Positions 6,781 to 15,138 of a stretch of DNA of 41,288 nt are shown piece by piece. Numbering within the stretch: position 1 is the first letter of the stretch; each line of letters begins with the position of its first letter. The notes under the pieces are model-generated. The model did not search any database. It saw only the letters and a program-made list of their open reading frames with translations, and was not told where the DNA came from. Source of the DNA: Microbacteriaceae bacterium (lineage in GTDB: Bacteria > Actinomycetota > Actinomycetes > Actinomycetales > Microbacteriaceae); contig JACMNE010000036.1 in the NCBI GenBank assembly GCA_014378715.1, forward strand, positions 1 through 41,288, in the 5' to 3' direction. The position numbers and the translations under genes were made by a program.

Positions 6781-6825
6781 ACGTTGTCCGAATGGACGTT
6801 GTCCGAATGGACTTCGTCCAAATGG
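6781..6825. repeat. 15-bp tandem repeat x3 between two tRNA genes
   Basis: Two identical units of ACGTTGTCCGAATGG and a third with 3 mismatches lie between tRNA-Thr and tRNA-Met. The array is in the transcribed spacer if the two tRNAs are co-transcribed. Confidence 0.9.
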
Positions 6826-6832
6826 AGGACGG

Positions 6833-6904
<72 letters not shown>

Positions 6905-7005
6905 GTGACCTACCTCGGGCCGTGTGAACGGCGCGCCGGTTTGGCACCGTAAGAGACTAGCATCCCTGCCGACCCCGGACGCTCACTCGGTGTCCCCTCA
7001 TGCAA

Positions 7006-7011
7006 TAGGGT
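7006..7011 (+). promoter_or_regulatory. -10 element of the GH13 gene
   Basis: TAGGGT followed by six T and the ATG at 7018. No ribosome-binding site is present in the T-run, so a leaderless transcript is the simplest reading. Confidence 0.55.
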
Positions 7012-7017
7012 TTTTTT

Positions 7018-8775
7018 ATGACCCTTGATAACTCACCGGAAATCGTCGTGCCCGCAGCGGATGTCGAGACCGATCAGATCGTCGACTCGAAGCTGATCGA
7101 CACGATGGGCACCGAGTGGTGGCGCAGCGCCGTGATCTACCAGATCTATCCGCGCTCCTTCGCTGACGACTCGGGCGACGGCATCGGGGACCTCCGCGGG
7201 ATCACCCGCCGACTTCCCGCCCTCGCCCAGCTCGGCATCGACGCGATCTGGCTGTCGCCGTTCTACACCTCGCCCCAGCGCGACGCGGGCTACGACGTCG
7301 CCGACTACTGCGACGTGGACCCGCTCTTCGGAACGCTCGACGACTTCGCCGAACTCGAGGCGGCCGCCAGCGCGCTCGGGCTCAAGGTCATCGTCGACAT
7401 CGTGCCGAACCACACCTCGAGCGACCACGCCTGGTTCCAGGCGGCGATCGCGGCTGCCCCCGGCAGCGAGGAGCGGTCGCGCTACATCTTCCGTGACGGC
7501 ACGGGCCCCGGCGGCGATATCGCCCCGAACAACTGGGATTCCGTCTTCGGCGGACCGGCGTGGACGCGGACCACGAACCCCGACGGCACCCCCGGCCAGT
7601 GGTATCTCCACCTCTTCGACAGCACCCAGCCCGATCTCGACTGGGAGAACCCCTGGGTGCGCGAGCAGTTCCGCGCCATCCTGCGGTTCTGGCTCGACCG
7701 CGGGGTCGACGGCTTCCGTGTCGACGTGGCCCACGGCATGATCAAGAAGGCGGGCCTGCCCGACTACACCCCGCCGGCCGATTCCGGCAGCATGGGCGGC
7801 GGCACCGTCGGTTTCGAGCCGGAGATCGGCTCGCACGCCGAGGCTCCCACTCCCCCGTACTGGGCGCAGGACGGCGTGCACGACATCTACCGCGACTGGC
7901 GCGCGATCCTCGACGAGTACGAGGGCGACCGCGTGATGGTCGCCGAGGCCTGGGTCGAACCGCTGACGAAGCTCGCCAGATGGGTGCGCCCCGACGAGAT
8001 GCACCAGGCCTTCAACTTCTCCTACCTCGAGAGCGCCTGGACCGGCCCCACGATGCGCCGCGTCATCGACGCATCAATCGACGCCTTCTCCGGCGTCGGC
8101 GCCCCCAGCACCTGGGTGCTGTCGAACCACGACGTGGTGCGCCACGCGAGCCGTCTCGCGCTCACCGCGGAGAACCCGCAGGGCCACGGGATCGGCCCGA
8201 AGTCCCCGGGCCAGCCCGTGCCAGCACTCGGGCTGCGTCGCGCCCGTTCGGCTACCGCGCTTATGCTGGCCCTGCCGGGAAGCGCCTACCTGTACCAGGG
8301 CGAGGAGCTCGGCCTGCCCGAGGTGATCGCCCTGCCCGACTCCGCCCGCGAGGACCCGACCTGGTTCCGCACCAACGGCGAGCGTTACGGCCGTGACGGA
8401 TGCCGCGTTCCGATCCCGTGGGAGGCGACCTCGCCGTCATACGGGTTCAGCACCGGCGCAGCGAGCTGGCTACCCCAGCCGGGCGACTGGGCGCCGTTCG
8501 CCCGCGATGCGCAGATCGGCGTCGCCGGCTCCACGCTGGAGCTGTACACGCGTGCCCTCGCGCTGCGGTCTGAGCACAACCTCGGACTCGGCTCGGTCGA
8601 ATGGCTGGACGGGTACGGCGACGACGTCGTGGCGTTCCGGAACGGCTCAGTCACCGTGATCGCCAACACCGGCGAGGTGGCCGTCGAGCTGCCGATCGGC
8701 AAGATGCTGCTCACCTCGCACGAGCTGCACGGTGCCGCCCTCGCTCCCGACACGACGGTGTGGATCGTCGACTGA
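7018..8775 (+). CDS. GH13 alpha-glucosidase (oligo-1,6-glucosidase/alpha-glucosidase type)
   Basis: A 585-residue cytoplasmic enzyme of glycoside hydrolase family 13 with the conserved regions in order: DIVPNH, GFRVDVAHG (catalytic Asp), VAEAWV (acid/base Glu) and LSNHDVVRH. There is no signal peptide, so it acts on imported oligosaccharides. About 35 residues precede the usual WWRSAVIYQIYPRSF start; the conserved leaderless -10 supports ATG 7018. Exact specificity (maltose, isomaltose or trehalose) cannot be set from sequence. Confidence 0.88.
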   Translation: MTLDNSPEIVVPAADVETDQIVDSKLIDTMGTEWWRSAVIYQIYPRSFADDSGDGIGDLRGITRRLPALAQLGIDAIWLSPFYTSPQRDAGYDVADYCDVDPLFGTLDDFAELEAAASALGLKVIVDIVPNHTSSDHAWFQAAIAAAPGSEERSRYIFRDGTGPGGDIAPNNWDSVFGGPAWTRTTNPDGTPGQWYLHLFDSTQPDLDWENPWVREQFRAILRFWLDRGVDGFRVDVAHGMIKKAGLPDYTPPADSGSMGGGTVGFEPEIGSHAEAPTPPYWAQDGVHDIYRDWRAILDEYEGDRVMVAEAWVEPLTKLARWVRPDEMHQAFNFSYLESAWTGPTMRRVIDASIDAFSGVGAPSTWVLSNHDVVRHASRLALTAENPQGHGIGPKSPGQPVPALGLRRARSATALMLALPGSAYLYQGEELGLPEVIALPDSAREDPTWFRTNGERYGRDGCRVPIPWEATSPSYGFSTGAASWLPQPGDWAPFARDAQIGVAGSTLELYTRALALRSEHNLGLGSVEWLDGYGDDVVAFRNGSVTVIANTGEVAVELPIGKMLLTSHELHGAALAPDTTVWIVD

Positions 8776-8798
8776 ACAAACCCACCCGCGCCTGACCG

Positions 8799-8832
8799 CC
8801 GCCCGCCCGCCCGCCTCTGGGCCGGCGGGCGG
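8799..8832 (+). terminator. Intrinsic terminator after GH13
   Basis: CCGCCCGCC pairs perfectly with GGCGGGCGG, followed by TGCTGTTGTGG. The tail is only moderately T-rich. It lies 24 bases after the stop codon. Confidence 0.6.
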
Positions 8833-8927
8833 TGCTGTTGTGGCATCCCGGCGACTGCAGCGGCCAGCCTGCCCGCGTCACATAGGGGGCAGCGGCCCCG
8901 CCGATCGCGAACCATGCCGGGTGCGAG

Positions 8928-10127
8928 CTAGTTCGCGTTGGCCTTGAGCCAGGCGTAGGGGTCGACGGGGGTGCCATCGAGGTGCACCTCGAGGTGGAGG
9001 TGGGCGCCGGTCGATGCGCCCGTGCTGCCGACCTGGCCGACGAGCTGGCCAACGGTCACGGTCTGCCCGACGGCCACCGCGATTGATCCGTAGAGCATGT
9101 GCGCGTAGAGCGACTGCACCTTCTGGCCGTTGATGACGTGGTCGATCAACACGTGGTTGCCGTAGGCGCCAGCGGTCGAGACGTCGCTGACGACTCCATC
9201 GGCGATGGCCCCGATCGGGGTTCCCGAGCCGGGGGTGAAGTCGAGGCCCTGGTGGAAGGTGGAACAGAATCCACAGCCGGCGACCTGGCGCCCGCCGAAG
9301 CCGCTGGCGATCGGCGAGCCGTTCGGGAAGGGCCACTGGATCGAGCCGCTGGGGTTGTTCGTGTACGAGTAGGTGCGGTTGCCGGTCTGCGCCTGCACTT
9401 GGCGGGCTAGCGAGACGACGGTGTAGCCGTCCTTGGTGAGGGCGGGGGCCGTGACGGCCTCGACTGTGAGCTCCTGCGTCTTCGCGGCGGCGGTCGAGAC
9501 GACCGAGGTCGCGGAAGCATCCGGCCGGTTGAATGCGTTGGCGGGCACAGTGGTCGCCACCAGCATCAACCCGACTCCGGCCATGGCGCTCACCGTCACG
9601 AACTTCGACACCATCTTGCGCTTGAAGCCGACCGCGCGCGCCGGCTTGCTCGACTCGGTGCGTGTGACCACGAGCGACGGTGCGGCGCGGGGACGGAAGA
9701 AACGTCGCTTGGTCTGGGCAGCGGATGTCTCGGAGGCCAGCGATGCGGACGGTGCCGTCTCGCCGAACAGAGTGCTGCGGGCCTGGACCGGTGTGCGCGC
9801 GGGTGCCGGAGCGACCTTCGCGGCGAGGGCGGCCGCGGGCTGGGCGAGTGCGGGCTTCGAGACAGTGGCTGCGATCGCAGCAGCCTGAGCGGCTGGTGGC
9901 TTCCTGGCGACGGAGGTTAGCGACCCTCTGCGGGCATCGCGGGCGGCACGCTCGCGCAGCTCACGCCGGGACCGGGCCGGTGCCTCGATCGGCTCCGCCG
10001 ACAGCTCCTCGGCTGCCACGACTGGCGCCTCGTGGATGATCGCAGCCAAGACATCGATCGAGAGTGTTGCGACGGGCGGGACCTGCTGGGCGTTGCGGCG
10101 CTTGGCGCCGGGTGTGAACTTTCCCAC
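8928..10127 (-). CDS. M23 family metallopeptidase (peptidoglycan endopeptidase)
   Basis: A 399-residue protein. A long Ala/Arg-rich cytoplasmic region (about 160 residues) precedes a single hydrophobic anchor near residues 170-195 (VSAMAGVGLMLVATTVPANA), then a C-terminal M23 domain. The zinc site is visible as HQGLDF and HLHLEVH, with SLYAHM between. M23 enzymes cut peptidoglycan cross-links outside the cell during growth or division. The start is GTG 10127 with AGGTA just upstream. A stem-loop with a T-run lies in the upstream region. Confidence 0.85.
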   Translation of the reverse strand: MGKFTPGAKRRNAQQVPPVATLSIDVLAAIIHEAPVVAAEELSAEPIEAPARSRRELRERAARDARRGSLTSVARKPPAAQAAAIAATVSKPALAQPAAALAAKVAPAPARTPVQARSTLFGETAPSASLASETSAAQTKRRFFRPRAAPSLVVTRTESSKPARAVGFKRKMVSKFVTVSAMAGVGLMLVATTVPANAFNRPDASATSVVSTAAAKTQELTVEAVTAPALTKDGYTVVSLARQVQAQTGNRTYSYTNNPSGSIQWPFPNGSPIASGFGGRQVAGCGFCSTFHQGLDFTPGSGTPIGAIADGVVSDVSTAGAYGNHVLIDHVINGQKVQSLYAHMLYGSIAVAVGQTVTVGQLVGQVGSTGASTGAHLHLEVHLDGTPVDPYAWLKANAN

Positions 10128-10227
10128 TACCTATCGAGCCTCAGTGGTCACGACGTTCGCCAACACAGACCTCGTGCGCGCGCACCTCGTGATGCTGAAA
10201 CCGAAAATGGGCAATGCGAAGCTCCTC

Positions 10228-10261
10228 AAAAAGATGACCAGCGATGCAGTGCAGGCTGGTC
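10228..10261 (-). terminator. Intrinsic terminator between the inositol monophosphatase and M23 genes
   Basis: On the minus strand GACCAGC and GCTGGTC form a 7-bp stem around a 12-base loop, followed by ATCTTTTT. It is the only hairpin with a real U-tract among the minus-strand genes at this end of the window. It most simply ends the monophosphatase transcript, but could act as an attenuator if the TACAAT at 10305-10300 drives the M23 gene. Confidence 0.65.
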
Positions 10262-10299
10262 CGGCTTTTATGCGTATGTGGGCGGTTCGTAGGTGATGA

Positions 10300-10305
10300 A
10301 TTGTA
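10300..10305 (-). promoter_or_regulatory. Possible -10 of the M23 peptidase gene
   Basis: TACAAT on the minus strand inside GTTACAAT, within a locally AT-richer stretch. It would give a leader of about 165 bases, unusual here. The GTTAC core recalls boxes of the cell-wall regulator MtrA, but a single half-site is weak evidence. Confidence 0.3.
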
Positions 10306-10320
10306 ACGAACAGATAAAGA

Positions 10321-11154
10321 CTAGCCGACGGGTGGTGCGGCTGGCAAACTTCGGCTGTGTGTTGACTGACCGGCGAGCAGCGTTTCGAGGGTCGCCGCGA
10401 GCGTCGGCGGGGCTGCGAGGATGAAGTCCTGGCTGGCCGGCGCCCCTCCCCAGCCGGTCACCCGCGCCCCGGCCTCGGCCGCGATGAGGGCCCCGGCGGC
10501 GTGGTCCCAGGGCTTCAGCCCGCTTTCGTAATAGGCGTTCAGGCGACCGCAGGCGACCGAACACAGGTCGAGCGATGCCGTCCCCGATCGGCGGATGTCG
10601 CGCACCTCCCCCACCAGACCCACGAGCGTGTCGGCCTGCTCGCGGCGACGCTCGGCCAGGTACGCGAAGCCGGTCCCCACGAGAGCGAGCGGGAGTTCGG
10701 CCGCGACGACGGCGAGACGACGCTCCCCGAGGAACGCCCCACCGCCACGGGTCGCCGTGAACACCTCGCTGATGGCCGGGTTCACCACTGCCCCGGCGAG
10801 CGCCATCCAGGTGAGCGGGTCAGGACCGCCCTCGACGACGGCGATGCTCACCGCATAGTGCGGCACGCCATAGAGGTAGTTCACCGTGCCATCGATGGGG
10901 TCGACGACCCAGGTGAGGCCACTCGAGCCGACATCCGCTTCGCTCTCCTCGCCGAAGAAGCCGTCCTGGGGGCGGGCATCCGCGAGCAGGGAGCGGATGA
11001 GGGCCTCGACCTCCCGGTCGGCGAGCGTCACCACGTCCTCGGGCGAGGACTTGCTGGCGGCGATCTCCACCCCCTCCGATCGGCGCCGAGCGGCCAGCTC
11101 GCCGGCGGTGACGGCCACGCTGCGCGCGATCGTGAGGAGCTCTTCGGCTCTCAT
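10321..11154 (-). CDS. Inositol monophosphatase family protein
   Basis: A 277-residue magnesium-dependent phosphatase of the IMPase/HisN superfamily. Motifs present are GEESEAD (metal-binding Glu), DPIDGTVNY and WDHAAGALIAAEAG. The substrate could be inositol-1-phosphate (mycothiol synthesis) or histidinol phosphate; sequence alone does not decide. I chose ATG 11154, with GGAGG 8 bases upstream; the frame extends 30 codons further, but through the tRNA-Tyr terminator. Confidence 0.85.
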   Translation of the reverse strand: MRAEELLTIARSVAVTAGELAARRRSEGVEIAASKSSPEDVVTLADREVEALIRSLLADARPQDGFFGEESEADVGSSGLTWVVDPIDGTVNYLYGVPHYAVSIAVVEGGPDPLTWMALAGAVVNPAISEVFTATRGGGAFLGERRLAVVAAELPLALVGTGFAYLAERRREQADTLVGLVGEVRDIRRSGTASLDLCSVACGRLNAYYESGLKPWDHAAGALIAAEAGARVTGWGGAPASQDFILAAPPTLAATLETLLAGQSTHSRSLPAAPPVG

Positions 11155-11182
11155 GCAGACCTCCGATGTTGCATCATGAACG

Positions 11183-11214
11183 ACGAAGGGCCCGGCGGAT
11201 GCCGGGCCCTTCGT
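11183..11214 (-). terminator. Terminator of tRNA-Tyr
   Basis: ACGAAGGGCCCGGC pairs perfectly over 14 bp with GCCGGGCCCTTCGT around a 4-base loop (GGAT on the plus strand). It lies immediately 3' of the tRNA and upstream of the monophosphatase. There is no strong U-tract, as is common in actinobacteria. Confidence 0.75.
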
Positions 11215-11219
11215 GTGAG

Positions 11220-11301
11220 TGGCAAGTGCGAGATTCGAACTCACGAAGTCGTAGACGGCTGATTTACAGTCAGATCCCTTTGGCCACTTGGGTAACTTGC
11301 C
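11220..11301 (-). tRNA. tRNA-Tyr (GTA)
   Basis: The minus strand starts GGCAAGTTACCCAAGTGG. It is a class II tRNA of 82 bases with a long variable arm. The acceptor stem is GGCAAGT/ACTTGCC, the anticodon loop is CTGTAAA (anticodon GTA), and the T-arm contains GTTCGAATC. No CCA is encoded. Confidence 0.92.
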
Positions 11302-11400
11302 CCTCGCGCACCCGTGCCGGAGTTCACCGGCCGGAGGCGCGGATCAAGGATACCCCGCCGCAGGGCCTCGCGAAATCCTCTCGGCCCGGTGCGCGCCCGT

Positions 11401-11406
11401 TAAACT
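11401..11406 (+). promoter_or_regulatory. -10 element of yajQ
   Basis: TAAACT, then 6 bases, then ATG 11413: leaderless arrangement. Confidence 0.55.
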
Positions 11407-11412
11407 GGCTCC

Positions 11413-11901
11413 ATGGCAGATTCAACATTCGACATCGTCAGCAAGGTCGACCACATGGAGGCCGAGAACGCCGTCAACCAGGCCCAGAAGGAGATCGCCC
11501 AACGCTACGACTTCAAGAACGTCGGTGCCTCAGTGGAGTGGAGCGGCGAGAAGCTGATGCTCAAGGCGAGCGCCGAGGAGCGGGTCAAGGCGGTGCTCGA
11601 GGTGCTCGAGGCGAAGATGATCAAACGCGGCATCACCCTGCGCAGCCTCGACGCTGGCGACCCCTATGCCTCCGGCAAGGAGTACCGCATCGAGGTCGAC
11701 CTGAAGAACGGCATCGGGTCGGACGACGCCAAGAAGATCGCGAAGATCATCCGCGACGAGGGCCCCAAATCGGTCAAGAGCCAGATCCAGGGCGACGAGC
11801 TGCGCGTCTCGTCGAAGAGCCGCGACGACCTGCAGGGTGTGATGGCCCTGCTCAAGGGCAAGGACCTCGACGTCGCCCTCCAGTTCGTCAACTTCCGCTG
11901 A
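11413..11901 (+). CDS. YajQ family nucleotide-binding protein
   Basis: A 162-residue protein, full length for the family. Hallmarks are STFDIVSKVDHMEAENAVNQ, a repeated RYDFKNV/EYRIEVDLKNGI arrangement of two similar subdomains, and the C-terminal DLDVALQFVNFR. Some YajQ proteins bind cyclic di-GMP; whether this one does is unknown. It stands alone with its own leaderless promoter and a strong hairpin behind it. Confidence 0.92.
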   Translation: MADSTFDIVSKVDHMEAENAVNQAQKEIAQRYDFKNVGASVEWSGEKLMLKASAEERVKAVLEVLEAKMIKRGITLRSLDAGDPYASGKEYRIEVDLKNGIGSDDAKKIAKIIRDEGPKSVKSQIQGDELRVSSKSRDDLQGVMALLKGKDLDVALQFVNFR

Positions 11902-11903
11902 TT

Positions 11904-11927
11904 GTGCGGCCGGACCCCCGGCCGCAC
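11904..11927 (+). terminator. Terminator after yajQ
   Basis: GTGCGGCCGG and CCGGCCGCAC form a perfect 10-bp stem around a 4-base loop, only 2 bases after the stop. The -10 of the next gene begins 9 bases later. Confidence 0.65.
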
Positions 11928-11935
11928 GCAGTCGA

Positions 11936-11941
11936 TAAACT
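11936..11941 (+). promoter_or_regulatory. -10 element of cls
   Basis: TAAACT, 7 bases, then ATG 11949. Confidence 0.5.
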
Positions 11942-11948
11942 TCGCATC

Positions 11949-13412
11949 ATGGATGCCGTCTGGATCGCCCCGACCCTCGCCGTGCTCGCGGTCGTCGTGG
12001 ATGTCACCATCCGGGTGATCGCGCTCGTGATCGTGCCGATCAATCGGCGACCGCAGACGGCCGCAGCCTGGCTGCTCGCGATCTTCCTGATCCCCTACAT
12101 CGGGTTCCTCCTCTTCCTCCTGATCGGCAGCACCAAGCTCCCGAAGGGCCGACGCGACAAGCAGCTCGAGATCAACCGCTACATCGTCGAGACGACGGAC
12201 GGCATGGAGCAGGTGCTGCTCGACCCGCCGGGGCCGGACTGGCTCGAGCCCATCGTCGAGCTCAACCGCACCCTGGGCGCCATGCCGCTGGTGGGCGGCA
12301 ACACAGCGACGCTGCACCCCGAGTACGAGGAGTCGCTCGAGGCGATGACCGCCGCCGTGCGAGGCTCGAGACGATTCGTCCACGCCGAGTTCTACATCAT
12401 CTCCTTCGACCACACGACGGCCCCATTCTTCGACGCCCTCGAGGACGCCGTCGCCCGCGGGGTCACGGTTCGGGTGCTGCTCGACCACATCGCGTCCCTG
12501 CGCGCGACCGGATACCTCCGCACCATCCGCAAGCTCAAGTCGATCGGCGTCGACTGGCACCTGATGTTGCCGGTGCAGCCCTGGCGCCTGCGCTACCAGC
12601 GTCCGGACCTGCGCAACCACCGCAAGCTGCTCGTGATCGACGGCACCGTCGCCTTCACCGGATCGCAGAATGTCATCGACCGCAGCTACAACAAGCGGGG
12701 CAACATGCGCCGGGGTCTGCGGTGGACGGACCTGATGGTGCAGTTCGAGGGTCCGATCGTTGCCGGCATCAACGCCCTGTTCGTCACCGACTGGTACAGC
12801 GAGACGGACGACCTGATCACCCGGGAGACGAAGCCGGCGGTGCCGGCGACGGGGCGGCTGGCCGTCGATGCGCAGGTGGTGCCGAGCGGACCGGGGTTCG
12901 AGGGCGAGAACAACCTGCGCCTGTTCAACGCGCTCCTCTACAACGCGCAGGAGCGCATCATCATCACCAGCCCGTACTTCGTGCCGGACGACTCGATGCT
13001 CTACGCGATCACTACAGCCGCGCAGCGGGGGCTCGACGTGCAGCTGTTCGTGTCCGAGGTCGCCGACCAGCCGGTGGTCTACCACGCCCAGCGAAGCTAC
13101 TACGAGGTGCTGCTCCGGGCCGGCGTGCGGATCTGGCTCTACCCGGCCCCGACAGTGCTGCACGCCAAGCACTTCACGATCGACGACGAGGTGGCCGTGA
13201 TCGGGTCGAGCAACATGGACATGCGATCGTTCAGCCTCAACCTCGAGATCTCGATCATGGTGCGCAGCGGGTCGTTCGTGGATTCGCTGCGCGAGATCGA
13301 GATGGGCTATCGCGGTCTGAGCCACGAACTCGATCTCGATCAGTGGCTCTCTCGCCCGGTGCGCTCCAAGGTGCTCGACAACCTCGCCAGGCTGAGCGCA
13401 GCGGTCCAGTAG
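11949..13412 (+). CDS. cls: Cardiolipin synthase
   Basis: A 487-residue membrane phospholipase-D-type enzyme that joins two phosphatidylglycerols into cardiolipin. Two N-terminal hydrophobic helices (about residues 5-50, PLDc_N type) are followed by two HKD motifs: NHRKLLVIDG near residue 223 with FTGSQNV, and HAKHFTIDD near 403 with GSSNMDMRSF. ATG 11949 is chosen because the leaderless -10 precedes it; the frame is open far upstream, but only as antisense and out-of-frame sequence of yajQ and the tRNA. Confidence 0.92.
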   Translation: MDAVWIAPTLAVLAVVVDVTIRVIALVIVPINRRPQTAAAWLLAIFLIPYIGFLLFLLIGSTKLPKGRRDKQLEINRYIVETTDGMEQVLLDPPGPDWLEPIVELNRTLGAMPLVGGNTATLHPEYEESLEAMTAAVRGSRRFVHAEFYIISFDHTTAPFFDALEDAVARGVTVRVLLDHIASLRATGYLRTIRKLKSIGVDWHLMLPVQPWRLRYQRPDLRNHRKLLVIDGTVAFTGSQNVIDRSYNKRGNMRRGLRWTDLMVQFEGPIVAGINALFVTDWYSETDDLITRETKPAVPATGRLAVDAQVVPSGPGFEGENNLRLFNALLYNAQERIIITSPYFVPDDSMLYAITTAAQRGLDVQLFVSEVADQPVVYHAQRSYYEVLLRAGVRIWLYPAPTVLHAKHFTIDDEVAVIGSSNMDMRSFSLNLEISIMVRSGSFVDSLREIEMGYRGLSHELDLDQWLSRPVRSKVLDNLARLSAAVQ

Positions 13413-13423
13413 CCGCGGCTCGC

Positions 13424-13624
13424 TCAGACCCCGATGCCGAGGTTCGTCTGGGCGAGGTAGCCGTCGGCGGTCGTCTGCACCGTGAGCAGCCCGGAGTCGG
13501 TGGAGATGTCGTCTCCGGCGTTGAACGTGTCCCAGCCGGCGTGGTCGCTGTGCGGGGCGGCGGCATGGGCCGTCGCGCAGACGGAATCCGCGAAGAACAG
13601 CTGACCGGTGAGCGCGGTCGCCTT
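13424..13624 (-). pseudogene. C-terminal remnant of an intradiol dioxygenase-like protein
   Basis: The minus-strand frame reads KATALTGQLFFADSV, then DTFNAGDDISTDSGLLTV and ADGYLAQTNLGIGV before a stop. This matches the last part of intradiol ring-cleavage dioxygenase-like proteins (TGQLFF, DTxNA, DGY motifs). The catalytic Tyr/His iron ligands and the rest of the gene are absent, and 43 bases upstream is the end of the ferredoxin reductase gene. It is probably debris of a deleted gene. Confidence 0.65.
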
Positions 13625-13667
13625 GCGGCGATCCCGTGGCAGACCCAGAGGTGCGTCTGTGCGTCCG

Positions 13668-15050
13668 CTATGCGTCGGCGGTGACGGACTCCGCGGGGGA
13701 AGCGGATGGTCGGGAGACGGCGACCATCTCGTCGCGCGGCACGACCTTGACCCTGGCCCGCCCCTCGGCCTCGCCGAGACGGATCTCGTGCTGGTCGAGA
13801 CTGTGCCAGCCGTTGAGGTCGGTGTAGGCGATCCCCCGGCTCTCGAGCAGGGCGACGACCGACGCCTCGTCGGGCGAGGTGGGCAACCACCAATTGGCCT
13901 GGTCGTTGATGACGTTGCGGATGGTCTCCATCGCGTCGCTCTTGGTGTGGCCGATGAGGCCGACCGGGCCGCGCTTGATCCAGCCGGTCGCATAGACGCC
14001 GTGCACCTGCTCGCCGAGGTCGTCGATGACCTGGCCCTCGCGGTTCGGCACGACTCCGCGGTGGTCGTCGAACGGGAGGTCCTCGAGCGGCGAGCCGAAG
14101 TAGCCGACCGCCCGGTAGACGGCCTGAACGGGGAGCTCGCGGATCTCGCCGGTGCCGACGACGCCCCCGGCGCCGTCGGGCTTCGTGCGCTCGTACCGCA
14201 ACCCGGTCACCGCGTCGGTGCCGAGCACCTCCACAGGACGCGCCCAGAAGTGCAGGTGGAGGCGGCGAGAGGCTCCCGTGCTCGCGCGGGTTCGCCAGGA
14301 GTTCAGCACCTTGTTGAGCACGAAGATCTGCTTGTTCGTGTCGATCGCGGCAACGGATGCGGCGTCGAGCTCGAAGTCCTCGTCATGCACGATCATGTCG
14401 ACGTCGCGCATCTCGCCGAGCTCGCGCAGTTCGAGCGGGGTGAACTTGACCTGGGCGGGGCCACGTCGGCCGAACACGTGCACGTCGGTGACGGCGGAGC
14501 GCGCGAGGCCGTCGTAGACGTTTCCGGGGATCTCGGTGACGAGCAGGTCGTCCGCGTGCTTGGCGAGGGTGCGGGCGACGTCGAGCGCCACGTTGCCATT
14601 GCCGATCACGGCGACCTCGGCGTGATCGAGGGGCCACTCGCGCGGGAAGTCGGGGTGTCCGTCGTACCAGCTCACGAAGTCGGCCGCTCCGTAGCTGCCG
14701 GACAGGTCGATGCCGGGGATGTCGAGGGCGGCGTCGCGCACGGCCCCGGTGGCGAAGATGACCGCGTTGTAGTGCGTCTTGAGGTCGGCGAGGGTGATGT
14801 CGCGGCCGTACTGCACGTTGCCGAACAGGCGGATGCGCCCGGTGTCGAGCACGTCGCGCAGCGCGTTGATGATGCCCTTGATGCGCGGGTGGTCGGGCGC
14901 GACGCCGTAGCGCACAAGACCGTAGGGCGCCGGGAGTTGCTCGAACAGGTCGATCGAGACGTCGAAGCGGCGCTCGGCCTTGAGCAGGATGTCGGCGGCG
15001 TAGATCCCGGCCGGCCCGGCGCCGACTATGGCGAGTCTGAGCTTGGTCAT
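13668..15050 (-). CDS. FAD-dependent ferredoxin/adrenodoxin-type NADP reductase (FprA family)
   Basis: A 460-residue enzyme that moves electrons between NADPH and ferredoxin. FAD binding is seen in AIVGAGPAGIYAADILLK at the N-terminus, followed by APYGLVRYGVAPDH. The NADP site is GNGNVALDVARTL near residue 155, with FGRRGP, and the C-terminal GWIKRGPVGLIGHTK is characteristic of the FprA/adrenodoxin reductase group. ATG 15050 has GGAG upstream. The gene is expressed apart from the next operon. Confidence 0.9.
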   Translation of the reverse strand: MTKLRLAIVGAGPAGIYAADILLKAERRFDVSIDLFEQLPAPYGLVRYGVAPDHPRIKGIINALRDVLDTGRIRLFGNVQYGRDITLADLKTHYNAVIFATGAVRDAALDIPGIDLSGSYGAADFVSWYDGHPDFPREWPLDHAEVAVIGNGNVALDVARTLAKHADDLLVTEIPGNVYDGLARSAVTDVHVFGRRGPAQVKFTPLELRELGEMRDVDMIVHDEDFELDAASVAAIDTNKQIFVLNKVLNSWRTRASTGASRRLHLHFWARPVEVLGTDAVTGLRYERTKPDGAGGVVGTGEIRELPVQAVYRAVGYFGSPLEDLPFDDHRGVVPNREGQVIDDLGEQVHGVYATGWIKRGPVGLIGHTKSDAMETIRNVINDQANWWLPTSPDEASVVALLESRGIAYTDLNGWHSLDQHEIRLGEAEGRARVKVVPRDEMVAVSRPSASPAESVTADA

Positions 15051-15138
15051 GGGACTCCTCTGCTGGTCCGGACCGCGGAGGTCCGTGTGGGTGTTGCCCA
15101 CTGTGTTCAGGCTACCCGGCGGGGCCGCCGGGATCGGC

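Noticed and set aside
7011..7017. The run of seven T read as the tail of an intrinsic terminator.
   Set aside because: No stem precedes it on the plus strand, and the T-run lies between a good -10 and the ATG of GH13.
10036..10296. An 86-codon plus-strand frame across the M23 upstream region.
   Set aside because: It overlaps the start of the M23 gene in antisense and contains the terminator stem; no family or start signal supports it.
11664..13325. A 553-codon open frame on the minus strand opposite yajQ and cls.
   Set aside because: It is His/Val/Asp-rich without any domain, and mirrors the coding strand of two well-supported genes; such antisense frames are usual in GC-rich DNA.
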